Origin: Piscicola geometra
Taxonomy: Eukaryota > Annelida > Clitellata > Hirudinida > Piscicolidae
Assembly: GCA_943735955.1 (NCBI GenBank)
Contig: OX030962.1
Span: 1,821,110-1,885,109 of the forward strand
DNA length: 64,000 nucleotides
Reading direction: 5' to 3'
Of this stretch, positions 11,078 to 34,474 are shown piece by piece. The notes below the pieces were generated by a model. That model was not told the origin of the DNA. It saw only the letters and a list, made by a program, of their open reading frames with translations, and ran no database searches. Both the position numbers and the translations under genes were made by a program. Position 1 is the first letter of the stretch. Each line of letters begins with the position of its first letter.

Positions 11078-12580
11078 TAGAGGTCGGACCGGGTACCCGA
11101 TCTGACGGGAATGAAAATTAATTTCGGGACGGGAAAAGTCGGGAACCGGGAATAGGTTTTCGGGACGGGAACGGGAATCAACATTCAAATCGGGAACGGG
11201 AAATGACGGGAACGGGAATCAACTTTTAAATCGGGAACGGGATAAACGGGAATAACAGTTATTGGGATTGAATTTTTTTTAAATTTTTCAGCAAACTTCC
11301 AAGTATAGAAATCTTTATCTCATCGATACTCCGTACTTAAAATAAGTATTAAATGCAATAGAAATGTATAACGAAGCCACCATTGCGTTGTCAATGTCAA
11401 AATCTCCAACACTACATTTGAAGTTGTTATGGTGAGTCCAAATATTAGGAAGATTAGAACAACTGGGTGATGATGAAAACTTGTCAGATGAAATCAAAAT
11501 GGTCAGTTATATTATTTTCATTTTATAAATTAATAATTTGAATTTGAATGATTAATTTCCAAATGATTGCTCAGTTGATCATTTCGACAAAAGAAAAGAT
11601 GCCCATTGATCTTACTCATATGACAGCATGTCTGTTGCATCCACAGTATGAAAGAATAATAGGAAAAAAGTTTGGGATAGAAAAGAAATAAATACCAAGA
11701 CTTTCATTAGAGAAAATTTAATTCTATTTTGTACAGCCAGACCAAGCTGCAGTGCCGTTGAGAAAAAAAACAAATTTTGGTTATTTAGATTTATTATGTT
11801 TGTTTTTATAACGTAAAAATTATATTAAAATTATTATACTATCAAATTATACGAATGATTTTATATTTGCAGTTGTGGAGAATAAGAATGTTTTCAAAAA
11901 ACATATTTCTAACATTATTGAAGAATTAATAATAGTGAACGAAGAAAGTTGAAGATTATAAAGATGTTTCATTTTATTTGAGTAAAATGAGCAATTTTCA
12001 AATACTACAAAAAGTAGCCAAAATTTTTTTTAGTATATCTGCAAGTTATATTCCCTGTGAACGGAATTTTTCAATATGTGGTCGTTTAACTTCATACCCA
12101 AAATCATCTCATTTGAAAGCTGAAACTCTTAAAGGTTTAACCCGTGCGAAAAGCAATGAAGACTTTATTGAAATACTCAAAAACAATGACTAACTTTCAT
12201 TTCGATAAATATTTGAAATTTAAATAGTGTTTTTTTATTTGAATAAAAGAAATATTCTCTGACTTTCAAATAATAAATTTGAAGAAATGTTAGAACTAGA
12301 AAGTTTGGGACCAGTGAAAACGGTAGCGAAATGAATAAAAAGACAAAAAGTTTCGGGAACGGGTCGGGACCGGGAATCGAGTTGCGGGAACGGGACGGGA
12401 CGGGAATCAAAATTCTGATGTTCCATCGGGAACGGGACGGGACGGGAAAACAAATTTCGGGAACGGGACGGGACGGGAATCAAAATTCTGATGTCCCATC
12501 GGGAACGGGACGGGACGGGAAAACAAATTTCGGGAACGGGACGGGACCGGGAATGAAAAAGCGTCCATGTCCGACCTCTA
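11078..12580 (+). mobile_element. hAT-family element, copy 1, degenerate (1,503 bp)
   Basis: Terminal inverted repeats begin TAGAGGTCGGAC and end GTCCGACCTCTA. The flanking 8-mers gttcccac and gttcagac match at 6 of 8, as expected for an old hAT target-site duplication. Both subterminal regions are packed with CGGGAACGGGA / GGGACGGGA words. Inside, 11978-12193 encodes the hAT C-terminal dimerisation region (YIPCERNFSICGRLTSY). The rest of the transposase is broken or deleted. A second copy in the opposite orientation is at 41862-43413. Confidence 0.9.
11978..12193 (+). pseudogene. hAT transposase C-terminal dimerisation fragment
   Basis: A 71-codon open stretch with the order typical of hAT dimerisation domains: FQILQKVAKIFFSISASYIP, then CERNFSICGRL, then SHLKAETLKGLTRAKSNEDF. 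No catalytic DDE region is intact upstream, so this is a remnant inside the element at 11078-12580. Confidence 0.85.
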
Positions 12581-13970
12581 GTTCAGACATATATGTAAGT
12601 GGATGTAGACACACACGCTCACACAGACGCACACACACACACAGACACACACGCAGACACACACAAGCACACAAGCACGCCTCCAGAATATCTTGAACAC
12701 ATGCGGCTTCATTCAGGACTGGCAGAATTAATCAGGCTCTTCTGGGTTCTCTTACTAGGAACCACACCAGGACTACGCTCTCGTCGTCCCAGTTTTGCAT
12801 TCCTCCACTCTCTTCTTTCCTGATACTCTGGTTGAGGTTCCCACCCACTGGGATTGACTGCTGGAATGTTACAAGAGTTTTATAAAAACAATTAATGATT
12901 TTTGATTAAAGTTATTAATTTAAAAAAATGCTGAATTGTCTGACTTCTGAGCCTTAAACTTGTTGGATTGGAGCTACTATGAAGCACTTTTTCTCTGGTG
13001 TGACTGCATTATCCAAAAGATCCAATTGGATCATCAAGTGCAGCCTCTCACGCTTGATGTCTTGGGTAAATACACGTTTCATCAGTTCTCATTGCATGAA
13101 TGAGCATGTTTGCGGTTGTGTACTTGAAATAGAAAAATAAATAAAAACATGAATTTACACGAATATGCTGTTAAATACGTATTTTGTAAAATAATTGATA
13201 AACATTGTAAACTCAGTTTTTTAAACGTGTTGCGCAAGTTAAAATATTATTTTTTGCAAAAGATATTTCGGTTAGTGAGTTTTTATGTGAAACATCACCA
13301 AATGATGAATAGGCTAATGAAATATAACCACACACAAAATTCAACACGGGAAATAAAAAGACCCTAATGTGTACTTTTGATTCCGAAAAATCGAGGAATG
13401 TGGTATTGGAAGCCGATGTATTGAGGTTTATTGATGGCCATGTTTGCGCTGAAACTGCTAACTGCCTCTGGATAAAGCAAATGAAATCACCAGAGTTGGA
13501 TTGAGAACGAACTCAATCAAATCAACATGCAGTCCACTTTCATATGCAGATGGCTCGATTCAAACTCAGGATGCCGCAAATTTTAAAGGACTGAATATTT
13601 AAACCACTGGATATTTTCATCAATAAAAAACAACTTTTAAAATTTAATGATCAAATTTTAACGCTTTCTTGAAGACAACATTAAAAACACAAAATTTTAA
13701 AACCTTTTGTGCACCGTGTAAATATGATTATATTTTGTGAAAATTTTGCTCAAGTCGCTTTAACCATAAAAAAACAAAATATGAATTATAAACATTAAAT
13801 TGTTTTACAAATTGTTGTCTTTATTTATATGATCGCCCTCCTAATACACACACAAGTAGAAACCCATAGAAGCACACAAACACTCAAGCACCCACTGGCT
13901 ACCTACTTCACAAGGCAGATGAGCTCTGCAGATGAAGGACAGACTGTCAGAACGAATCATCTACTCATAA
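12581..13970. other. AT-rich intergenic stretch with a CA-like microsatellite
   Basis: 12605-12680 is an imperfect acac/cacg microsatellite. 12814-12844 repeats the sequence just left of hAT copy 1 (11047-11077) with one or two mismatches. The remainder is AT-rich; no gene was recognised. Confidence 0.6.
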
Positions 13971-15183
13971 TTGTTTTTATGTCTATTATTTATTAAAAAC
14001 TGGTCTAGCTCAATGTCTTTAAAATTGAATCCACTAAAATTTGAACTTATATTTTTTGATAAAAATGGTAAACTAATTAATGATCCATGTAATTTTTCCT
14101 CTCATACTATTGTTCCATCCAATCATAGTCGTAGCTTAGGATTTATTTCTGAATCAAAACTAACCTTATCAAACCAAATTTTATTTGTTACTAAATCTTG
14201 CTATTTTCATCTCAGACGTATTAGACAATTATTACCTTACTTAGATGACCCTTCTTTAAAGATGTTAGTCTCTGCACTTTTTCTATCTCGAATTGACTAT
14301 TGTAATTCACTCTATTATAATTCACTTGAAAGTACTTTAAAACCATTTTAATTATGCAGCTAGAATCGTTAGCCGTACTCCTATTTATCATCAAATTATG
14401 CAGGTCCATATATTTGGAACTCATTACCTCCTTATCTTTGGTTAGCGGCTGCCATTTTGGCAGCCGCTCAAATAAATTTGTGGAATAAACGGTTTTGGGT
14501 ATAATATATTAAAATTTTAGAATCTAAAGTCTAAATAAAAATTAAATTTAATTAATTAGAATGTTTTTAGTGCAAATGTTGGTTATTTTGAATCTGTCGA
14601 GAATGGCCGCAGCAGACCAAGATGGCCGCAGGGAATCAAAGCGCTCAAGAAGAAAGGATAAAGGAGAAAGCTTTCCATAGCAGCAGCAGTACCAGCGTTG
14701 GCAAAGACTTCTCCTTCACCCTCTTTCGCAGCCTCGGCACCAGTGGCAAGACAGAAAATTGAGAAGAATGATGATTGTGTTTTGAGGATGATGTGGTAAT
14801 GATTGTGCTGTGGTATGAGTGTTGGTATTGTGGTGATGAAAGAATTTTTTATTTATGGTGATAGTGATTTTTTGGCGGTGATTGTCATGGTGGGGTGGGT
14901 GAGGTTGGATTATTGAGGTTGATCGTGTGTTTATATATATATTTTAATTTATATATATACATATATTGGTAATGGTCTAAAAACCGTTTTATTTAACAAA
15001 TTTATTTGAAGAGCGCCTTTGTTCACTTAGTAAAGGGCGCTATACAAATCATTAGTGATTGATTGATTGATTGAACTACCTCTAAATCATCATTTACTTT
15101 CGTACGGATCTGAAAACATATCTGTTTACCAAATTCATTTACGAGCGCTCTTGAATTTGAGGAAAGAGCGCTATAGAAATTTA

Positions 15184-15230
<47 letters not shown>

Positions 15231-15236
15231 ATTAAA
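13971..15236 (+). pseudogene. CR1/L2-like LINE remnant, split by a nested insertion
   Basis: 13971-14351 reads as the C-terminal part of a non-LTR reverse transcriptase (SLKLNPLKFELIFF, RSLGFIS, SCYFHLRRIRQLLPYL, ALFLSRIDYCNSLYY), followed in another frame by NYAARIVSRTPIYH. The 3' UTR starts at about 14400, is interrupted at about 14436-15073, and resumes to the end motif gaggaaagagcgctatagaaattt with a (GATT)n tail (15188-15230). The antisense copy at 22738-23160 carries the uninterrupted 3' region and defines the insertion. Confidence 0.85.
14436..15073. mobile_element. Nested foldback insertion inside the LINE, with its own L2-like tail
   Basis: Compared with the antisense LINE copy, about 637 extra bp sit here. 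The insert has a short palindrome (gcggctgccattttggcagccgc, 14445-14467), arms caaataaatttgtgg.. (14469-14498) and their inverted partner ..ttaacaaatttatttg (14977-15008), and ends with aagggcgctatacaaat plus a GATT tail. A 46-codon ORF (ATG at 14621, ending GTSGKTEN) of richer GC content lies between the arms; it is not recognised. Confidence 0.65.
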
Positions 15237-16381
15237 ACACACGTAGAAACACATATACAAACATATGTGTTCTTAAAAGAATCTTTCTGATGAAGGGAAG
15301 CTAACTAGATACATACTGTACACCACACATCACCTATAAAAGAAGACACTGCATCTCGCCTCACAAACACTGTCTCGTCTGCATTCCATCTGAGGAACAC
15401 TGATGAGCTGTTAAGTATGCTGGTATGAGGCAGTTCCACCGATGACGGAGTAACACAAACAACAACAAACACAACACATTGCCAACACTAGATTAACAAT
15501 ATAACACAACACGTTGCCAACAGTAGATTAACAATATAACAGCACAACACGTCACAAAGCTTTATAAAAGACATTTATGCTGAATAATAAACGTTGGATT
15601 TTAAAAGAGTTGCACATAATCTTGTCGTCTCGGAAACTTTCTTTCCATGCAACCAAACCAGGTTTTCATCATTTGTTTTCTGTGACCACCGTGTTCATCC
15701 CTAATCAACACATACATTATGTAATTTGAGTAGTTTCTATCACCCCTATTTTCGTATAAAAAAACATGAGCATCATTTTTTGCATCATCCCCTCATCCTC
15801 ATTATCCTCATCATCATCTTCATCCTCATCATCATCATCATCCTCATCCTCTTCATCATCATCCTCTTCATCATCATCCTCTTCATCATCATCCTCTTCA
15901 TCATCATCCTCTTCATCATCATCCTCTTCATCATCATCCTCTTCATCATCATCCTCTTCATCATCATCCTCTTCTTTTTCTCACAATTACTCACGTCTCT
16001 ATTGTCACCTTGTTTCAATTTAGTGGGTAGCCTCCTATCCACAATGTCTTACTAATAATCATACAGATTTGTTTACTAAATAAAGTAATAATCATAAAGA
16101 TTTGTTTACTAAATAAATTAATAATCATAAAGATTTGTTTACTAAATAAAGTAATAATCATGACTTGATAAAAAAAGACGTAAAAAAGACGTAAAAAAGG
16201 CGTAAAGTTTCAAAAAGTGAGACATTAAAGGACGTGAAAAGTGTAACCAGGCCTTTCTATTTAACTATTGAAACCTATTTAACTGTAATATTCTCTATTA
16301 CTGAATAATCAACTTCAATATTTCTTATTACTGAATATTTAACTTTAATATTCTTTATCACCAAATATTCGCTTTTATAAG
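15237..16381. other. Upstream region of the collagen gene: short repeats, no gene
   Basis: Contains three near copies of an acaacacgttgccaac / agtagattaacaatataac pair (15465-15545), a 15-bp array tcatcatcatcctct (15840-15975), and three near copies of ataatcataaagatttgttt (16047-16160). It ends just before the collagen signal-peptide exon, so the promoter should lie here, but no clear TATA element was identified. Confidence 0.6.
15840..15975. repeat. 15-bp TCATCATCATCCTCT array
   Basis: About nine units of a 15-bp compound triplet repeat. All frames are open (poly-Ser, Ile/Leu or Met/Lys/Arg), which explains the spurious ORFs here. Confidence 0.95.
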
Positions 16382-29443
<13,062 letters not shown>

Positions 29444-30651
29444 GACGGTTGGTAGATTGGAGAAGCACCAAGCAGACTATCATTGAAATTAAAGGAGCAT
29501 GCCTTTAACTTCTGTCATTTTTATGACTTAGTTTTGTATTCTTGCGTTTTGTTGCGTTGTGGTTCGGATACCGTGAAAAAAACAGACGAAATCTTTTTTT
29601 TTAGTCTGCAAAACTTGATATGCAAGCTGGAATAACTAAAGATGGAATGATGGAATGGAATGGAAAAGTAATGAGAAATGAAGACGACGATGATGGAAGG
29701 AATGACAGTTGCTTGAAAGTCATCAATACAAACACCATGGTGCAAATGAAATGGAATGTGTCTGAAGGAAACAATTGAGAGATCAATTTTCAAAATGACT
29801 CGCTTAGCCTTGAAACAGTTCCTTAAAAGAAGGCCCCCTAAGTGAAAGAGTTCCGCAAAAAAAGGCCCCCTAAGTGAAGACACTTGGGAAAACACATCTA
29901 TAAAAATTGGGGGATACTCTAAAAAACAAACGTAATTGTATGTGAAGAAAATTTAAAAACGAAATGACTAAAAAACTTGCATTCTCCTCCGCTGCCGTGA
30001 GTGCAATAGGGTAAAAGCTGTAACAAAAGAAATCAATAAATGATATTCAGGGGGATAGCACGCAGTAACAAGGGAAACAACAATTTGTTAAATAAATTAA
30101 ATTCTAAATTGAATCGACACGAATGAAAGGAGATATGTGATCGGGTTGATTATGCATCGGGCTTGCACAGGGCATAAGCTAAGCTACCACACACAACAAC
30201 AACAACGCCTGCTCTTGATTACGAAGAAACAAAGATCGCATTAAAGAACGGACGTGAGTGATTAGTGTAGAATTTGAAAAAATAATGTCAAAATTTTTAA
30301 AAATAACTTAAGAAAATAACTTTAGAACAACGAGGCTTGCATGAGAGCAGACGACTGAATGCACGCGATTAGAACAAAAAAGGCGCCAAACAAGAGCTTC
30401 TGAGACCGCAACTTCACGCTTGATGACACCTCAATCAACAGCATCCTCACCCTCCTCTTCCTCATCATCTCCCTCCTCAATCAACAGCATCCTCACCCTC
30501 CTCTTCCTCATCATCTCCCTCCTCAATCAACAGCATCCTCACCCTCCTCTTCCTCATCATCTCCCTCCTCAATCTTCACCTCATTCATCTTCATCTTCCT
30601 CACACCAGCCTGCCGAAGGTTTGGAGGATTATACAGGTAGTTTATACTCCA
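29444..30651. other. Convergent intergenic region between collagen (+) and Bcl-2 gene (-)
   Basis: Collagen 3' UTR, with ATTAAA at about 29486 and AATAAA at about 30034. 29829-29880 holds two copies of aaaaggccccctaagtgaa. At 30425-30590 three copies of a 54-bp cctcaatcaacagcatcctc unit occur. No gene recognised between. Confidence 0.6.
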
Positions 30652-33226
30652 TCATTCGCTATATAGTTCCATCAACCAGCTATTCTTCTGAAGCGACACA
30701 CCTCTCTCTTCAAATGTCCTCCCAACATTACCTTCCTCTACCCTCATTTCTTGCCCCTCTTTTAAACCATCAACCCCTCCCTCTTCAATACCTCCCCTTC
30801 CCTCTTTTTAACACCCACCTCTCTCTTTCTTTAACACCCCCCTTCCTCCCTCTTTTCAAACTTTACCCCCTCTCTCTTCAACACCTCCCCACCCCAATCA
30901 TCCCTTTAACACTCCCCCCTCACCCATCCTCCCTTTAACACTCCCCCCTCACCCATCCTCCCTTTAACACTCCCCCCCTCACCCATCCTCCCTTTAACAC
31001 TCCCCCCCTCACCCATCCTCCCTTTAACACTCCCCCCTCACCCATCCTCCCTTTAACACTCCCCCCTCACCCATCCTCCCTTTAACCCCCCCCTCACCCA
31101 TCCTCCCTTTAACACTCCCCCCTCACCCATCCTCCTCCCCCCTCACCCATCCTCCCTTCAACACTCCCCCCTCACCCATCCTCCCTTTAACACTCCCCCC
31201 TCACCCATCCTCCCTTTAACACTCCCCCCCTCACCCATCCTCCCTTTAACAGCCCCCTCACCCATCCTCCCTTTAACACTCCCCCCCTCACCCATCCTCC
31301 TCCCCCCTCACCCATCCTCCCTGCTCCATTACGAAAGAGTCTAGACTGGCACATATGAAGCGGGTCGTCAAGTCAACAACTCTGTAGTAATTTAAATCAT
31401 CATCATTATCATCACCATCACCATCACCATCATCATGACTACCTCGATACGACGCTACGGTTGCCTAGCACGAGCAAGGACATGGCAACCATTTGACTGA
31501 GAAGCAATGGAACTGCAACCTTTGTTTTGTTGTTGTTGTTGCAGATATGCACCTGTCCACGCTATAACGACCATTCATTTATCCATGCTACAACCATCTA
31601 CCAATCAAAACCACAAACCACATATTCACCCATTAACCATCTATCAACCCACAACCCACTCACTCATATATCCACAAACCACCTACCCACCCACTCACTC
31701 ACCCACTCAGCCATCTATTGACCAAGCACCACCTGCAGCCCATCCACTCCATCCCACCCACCATCCACTCCATCCCATCCTTCACCCACCTACTCACAAA
31801 GCATCCATCTATTGACCAAGCACCACAAATCCTCTTGCATCCACCATCATCAACCAATCAATCCTCTTGCCTCCACCATCTTGACCCTCTCCCACCTCAC
31901 AATCTCACCATCCACCACCCCCCCCACCTTCCCCCCCACCTGAGCCCACCCAGGGGCGGTGTCTTTGAGAATCTCCATGACAACCAGTTTCAACTCTTCG
32001 TAACCAAGACGACTAGCCTCTTCATAATTCACCAGTCTTTGGTGATGATGATAATGATGGTGGTGATGATGATAATGATGGTGATGATAATGATGGTGAT
32101 GATAATGATGGTGATGATAATGATGGTAATGATAATGATGGTGATGATAATGATGGTGATGATAATGATATTAATGATAATGTTAATGATAATGATGGTG
32201 TTAATAATGATGGTGATGATAATGATGGTGATGATAATGATGGTGATGATAATGATGGTGATGATAATGATGGTGATGATAATGATGGTGATGATAATGA
32301 TGGTGATGATAATGATGGTGATGATAATGATGGTGATGATAATAATGGTGATAATAATGATGGTGATGATAATGATGGTGATGATAATGATGGTGATGAT
32401 AATGATGGTGATGATAATGATGGTGATGATAATGATAGTGATGATAATGATAGTGATGATAATGATGGTGATGATAATGATGGTGATGATAATGATAGTG
32501 ATGATAATGATGGTGATGATAATGATGGTGATGATAATGATGGTGATGATAATGGTGGTGATGATAATGATAGTGGTTGTGGTGATGATGATAGTAGTGA
32601 TGATGATGGTGAGGGTTGTCATGATGGTAATGGTGATAGCGATGGTTGTGATGATGATGGTTGTGGAACTTTAGTATAAAAAGATTATCACACAATTACT
32701 GACCTCCCAACTGCTACTGATAACTCAGATGATAACTGCTGTTCAACCTGGTGGAGACGATGATGTTTATGAGATGGGATTGATGATGATAATGATGGTG
32801 ATAGTGGCGATAATGATGGTAGTGAAAATAGTAATAATGATACTAGTAGTAGTTATGATGATAGTGGTAGTAGTAGTAATAATGATGTTGGTAGTAGTGA
32901 TGATAATGATGTTGATAGTAGTAATGATTATGTAGGCGGTAGTGATGATGTTTTGGTGGTAGTGATATTGATATTAGTGGTAGTGATGATGATTTTGGTG
33001 ATATTAAAGATAGTGGGGTAGTGATAATGCTGATATTAGTGGCAATTGATAATATAAGCCTCATCTAAATGATTCAACTTGACACCTGGTCAGCGATGGC
33101 TCTGAGAGAATGGGCAACCTCGGTCAGAGTCGTTACTGAGGGTGTCCCTGGGCCTGTGTGCGTGGGTCTCACATACATACATAAATACATACATGCATAC
33201 ATAAATACATACATACATACATAAAT

Positions 33227-33312
<86 letters not shown>

Positions 33313-34207
33313 GAGATCTAAGGCCTTGAAGTTCCCTCTGGAGAGGAACGGCGGCTGGAGAAAGATGCTTTTTGTGGACCATGCTGTCGATGTCGTCAAT
33401 GTCACCAACGTCCACGTACACACTCTCCTTCTTCATCTGGAGTTTCAAGTTCGGCTTTTGACTTTTCCTGCGCAGGATTGACTGGAACTTCTTGAGAGAC
33501 TGCCTTCTTTTTGGTGATTCGATTTTATTGGACTCCGTCGAAGTGTCTTTGGGAGGGTCGACGACTCTGGCAGACAATGAATCCTTGTAGTTCCAGTTGA
33601 AGGGCACTTGGTTGATGGAAAGTTCAACAGGCTTGCTCACGCCGTCAATCAAGTCATTCTTTCTGCTGTTGCTCGTCTCGTTGGTGACAATATCAACTTT
33701 TTTTGATTTCTTTGGCAGCATGCTCTTCCACGACTTGCTGAAGAGTCCATATTCACTGCGGGGCAACACCAGGTGACGGACATCTTTGGTCGAGTGAGAA
33801 GAAGACATGCTTCCAGGTTTGGTGAAGCTCGCCAAGTTGTAGAAGAGCTTGGAAAGCTTCAGTTTACTGGAAACCTTGGCTTTGTGGTGCAGCTTCGACT
33901 GACTAACACCCACTTCAGTTTCGTCATCCTCCAGAATGACCAGCTTGTGATTCTGCCTGATGATGGTCTTGTGTCTGCTGCAGCCATCACTCAAACTGCT
34001 GATCCTCAACGTCTTCCTGCTGCCATCAGTCACATCGTCTGTGGAGGCATCCTTCGTGAAAGGTCTGAAGGAGATGAGCGAGGGAGGACAGGTGATGGGC
34101 ACTAGACCCATGAAGTCCATCACCACCTCTCTCGTATACGTCTCGAACTCATTCTGGCTTGTCATTCGCGAATAAGATTCTATCGAGTCCCTGGCGTTCC
34201 CCTCCAT
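30652..34207 (-). CDS. Bcl-2 family apoptosis regulator (BH4, BH3, BH1, BH2), 417 aa predicted
   Basis: Seven minus-strand exons join in phase: 33313-34207, 33086-33153, 32704-32747, 31950-32036, 31443-31496, 31312-31381, 30652-30687 (TGA). Motifs in order: BH4-like YTREVVMDFMG (residues 24-34), a long Ser/Lys-rich linker, BH3-like VAHSLRAIADQ (about 311-321), BH1-like YEELKLVVMEILKDTAPGQM, the helix VVDLTTRFICASLDSFVMEQ, then EQGGW and WLMELY as BH2. The intron directly after the GGW codon is at the position known in vertebrate Bcl-2 genes. Unusual: the BH1 Trp-Gly-Arg is replaced by Pro-Gly-Gln, the linker between BH4 and BH3 is about 275 residues, and no hydrophobic C-terminal anchor follows BH2. 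It is probably a cytosolic or partner-anchored regulator of mitochondrial apoptosis; whether pro- or anti-death cannot be told. Start codon context aaaATGG is good. Confidence 0.82.
30895..31311. repeat. 29-bp minisatellite carrying reiterated copies of the BH2-exon splice donor
   Basis: About 14 units of ctttaacactcccccctcac plus ccatcctcc (plus strand). On the coding (minus) strand each unit contains GGAGGATGGGTGAGG, identical to the last codons and donor (GGA GGA TGG|GTGAGG) of Bcl-2 exon 31312-31381, which directly abuts the array. The true exon end is therefore followed by a ladder of identical potential donors. Confidence 0.9.
31497..31949. other. Bcl-2 gene intron, CCAT/CCAC-rich
   Basis: Low-complexity cacc/ccat sequence with a duplicated segment atctattgaccaagcaccac at 31711-31731 and 31805-31825. 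His/Pro/Thr frames are artefacts. No exon recognised between 31496 and 31950. Confidence 0.6.
32040..32625. repeat. 12-bp GATGATAATGGT array
   Basis: About 45 units of gatgataatggt with rare variants. On the minus strand the array runs into the acceptor (accatcatcaccaaag) of Bcl-2 exon 31950-32036. Confidence 0.95.
32760..33060. repeat. GAT/AGT-rich degenerate triplet tract
   Basis: Imperfect gatgat/agtggt/aatgat triplets between Bcl-2 exons 33086-33153 and 32704-32747. No exon recognised inside. Confidence 0.85.
33170..33312. repeat. CATA and CA microsatellite forming a Bcl-2 intron
   Basis: (catacataaata) repeats 33171-33243, then (ac)n to 33308. On the minus strand the CA part is GTATGTGTGTGTG..., which starts at the donor of exon 33313-34207. 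The poly-Cys/Val tail seen when this is read through is not protein. Confidence 0.93.
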
Positions 34208-34474
34208 TTTTACTTTAAATTTTAGAATCTAAAACTTAGATGTATCAATCGGATTTAACTCAAAAACTAGTTATTTTTATTTTCAATTCAAATGAAGCAG
34301 AAATAACGTCAAATGGATGTGTCGAAATCGAAACTTTAATTTATTTAACAAATTATAGTCGTCGTCTGAAATTTGTAGTTCTTGGATGTCGTAGTGATGC
34401 GCTTCCTTTGCTTCAAAACGTCTGAGTCAACAAAACAATATAGATTCATCCACACAGCTGTATATAAATAACAT

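Noticed and set aside
15766..16023. Poly-Ser and Ile/Leu-rich ORFs
   Set aside because: Frames through a 15-bp TCATCATCATCCTCT array.
31850..32032. BH1 read through as GWAQVGG instead of splicing at 31950
   Set aside because: It would restore a Trp, but no in-phase donor joins that frame to exon 31443-31496, and the continuation is low-complexity.
32029..32695. Met/Ile/Val and Ile/Thr ORFs near the Bcl-2 exons
   Set aside because: Frames of the 12-bp GAT-type array; only 31950-32036 has splice signals and matching phase.
33074..34207. Unspliced 377-codon ORF with a poly-Cys/Val tail
   Set aside because: The tail is a (CA)n microsatellite between donor GTATGT (33312) and an in-phase acceptor (33154); removing it joins the linker exon to the BH3 exon.
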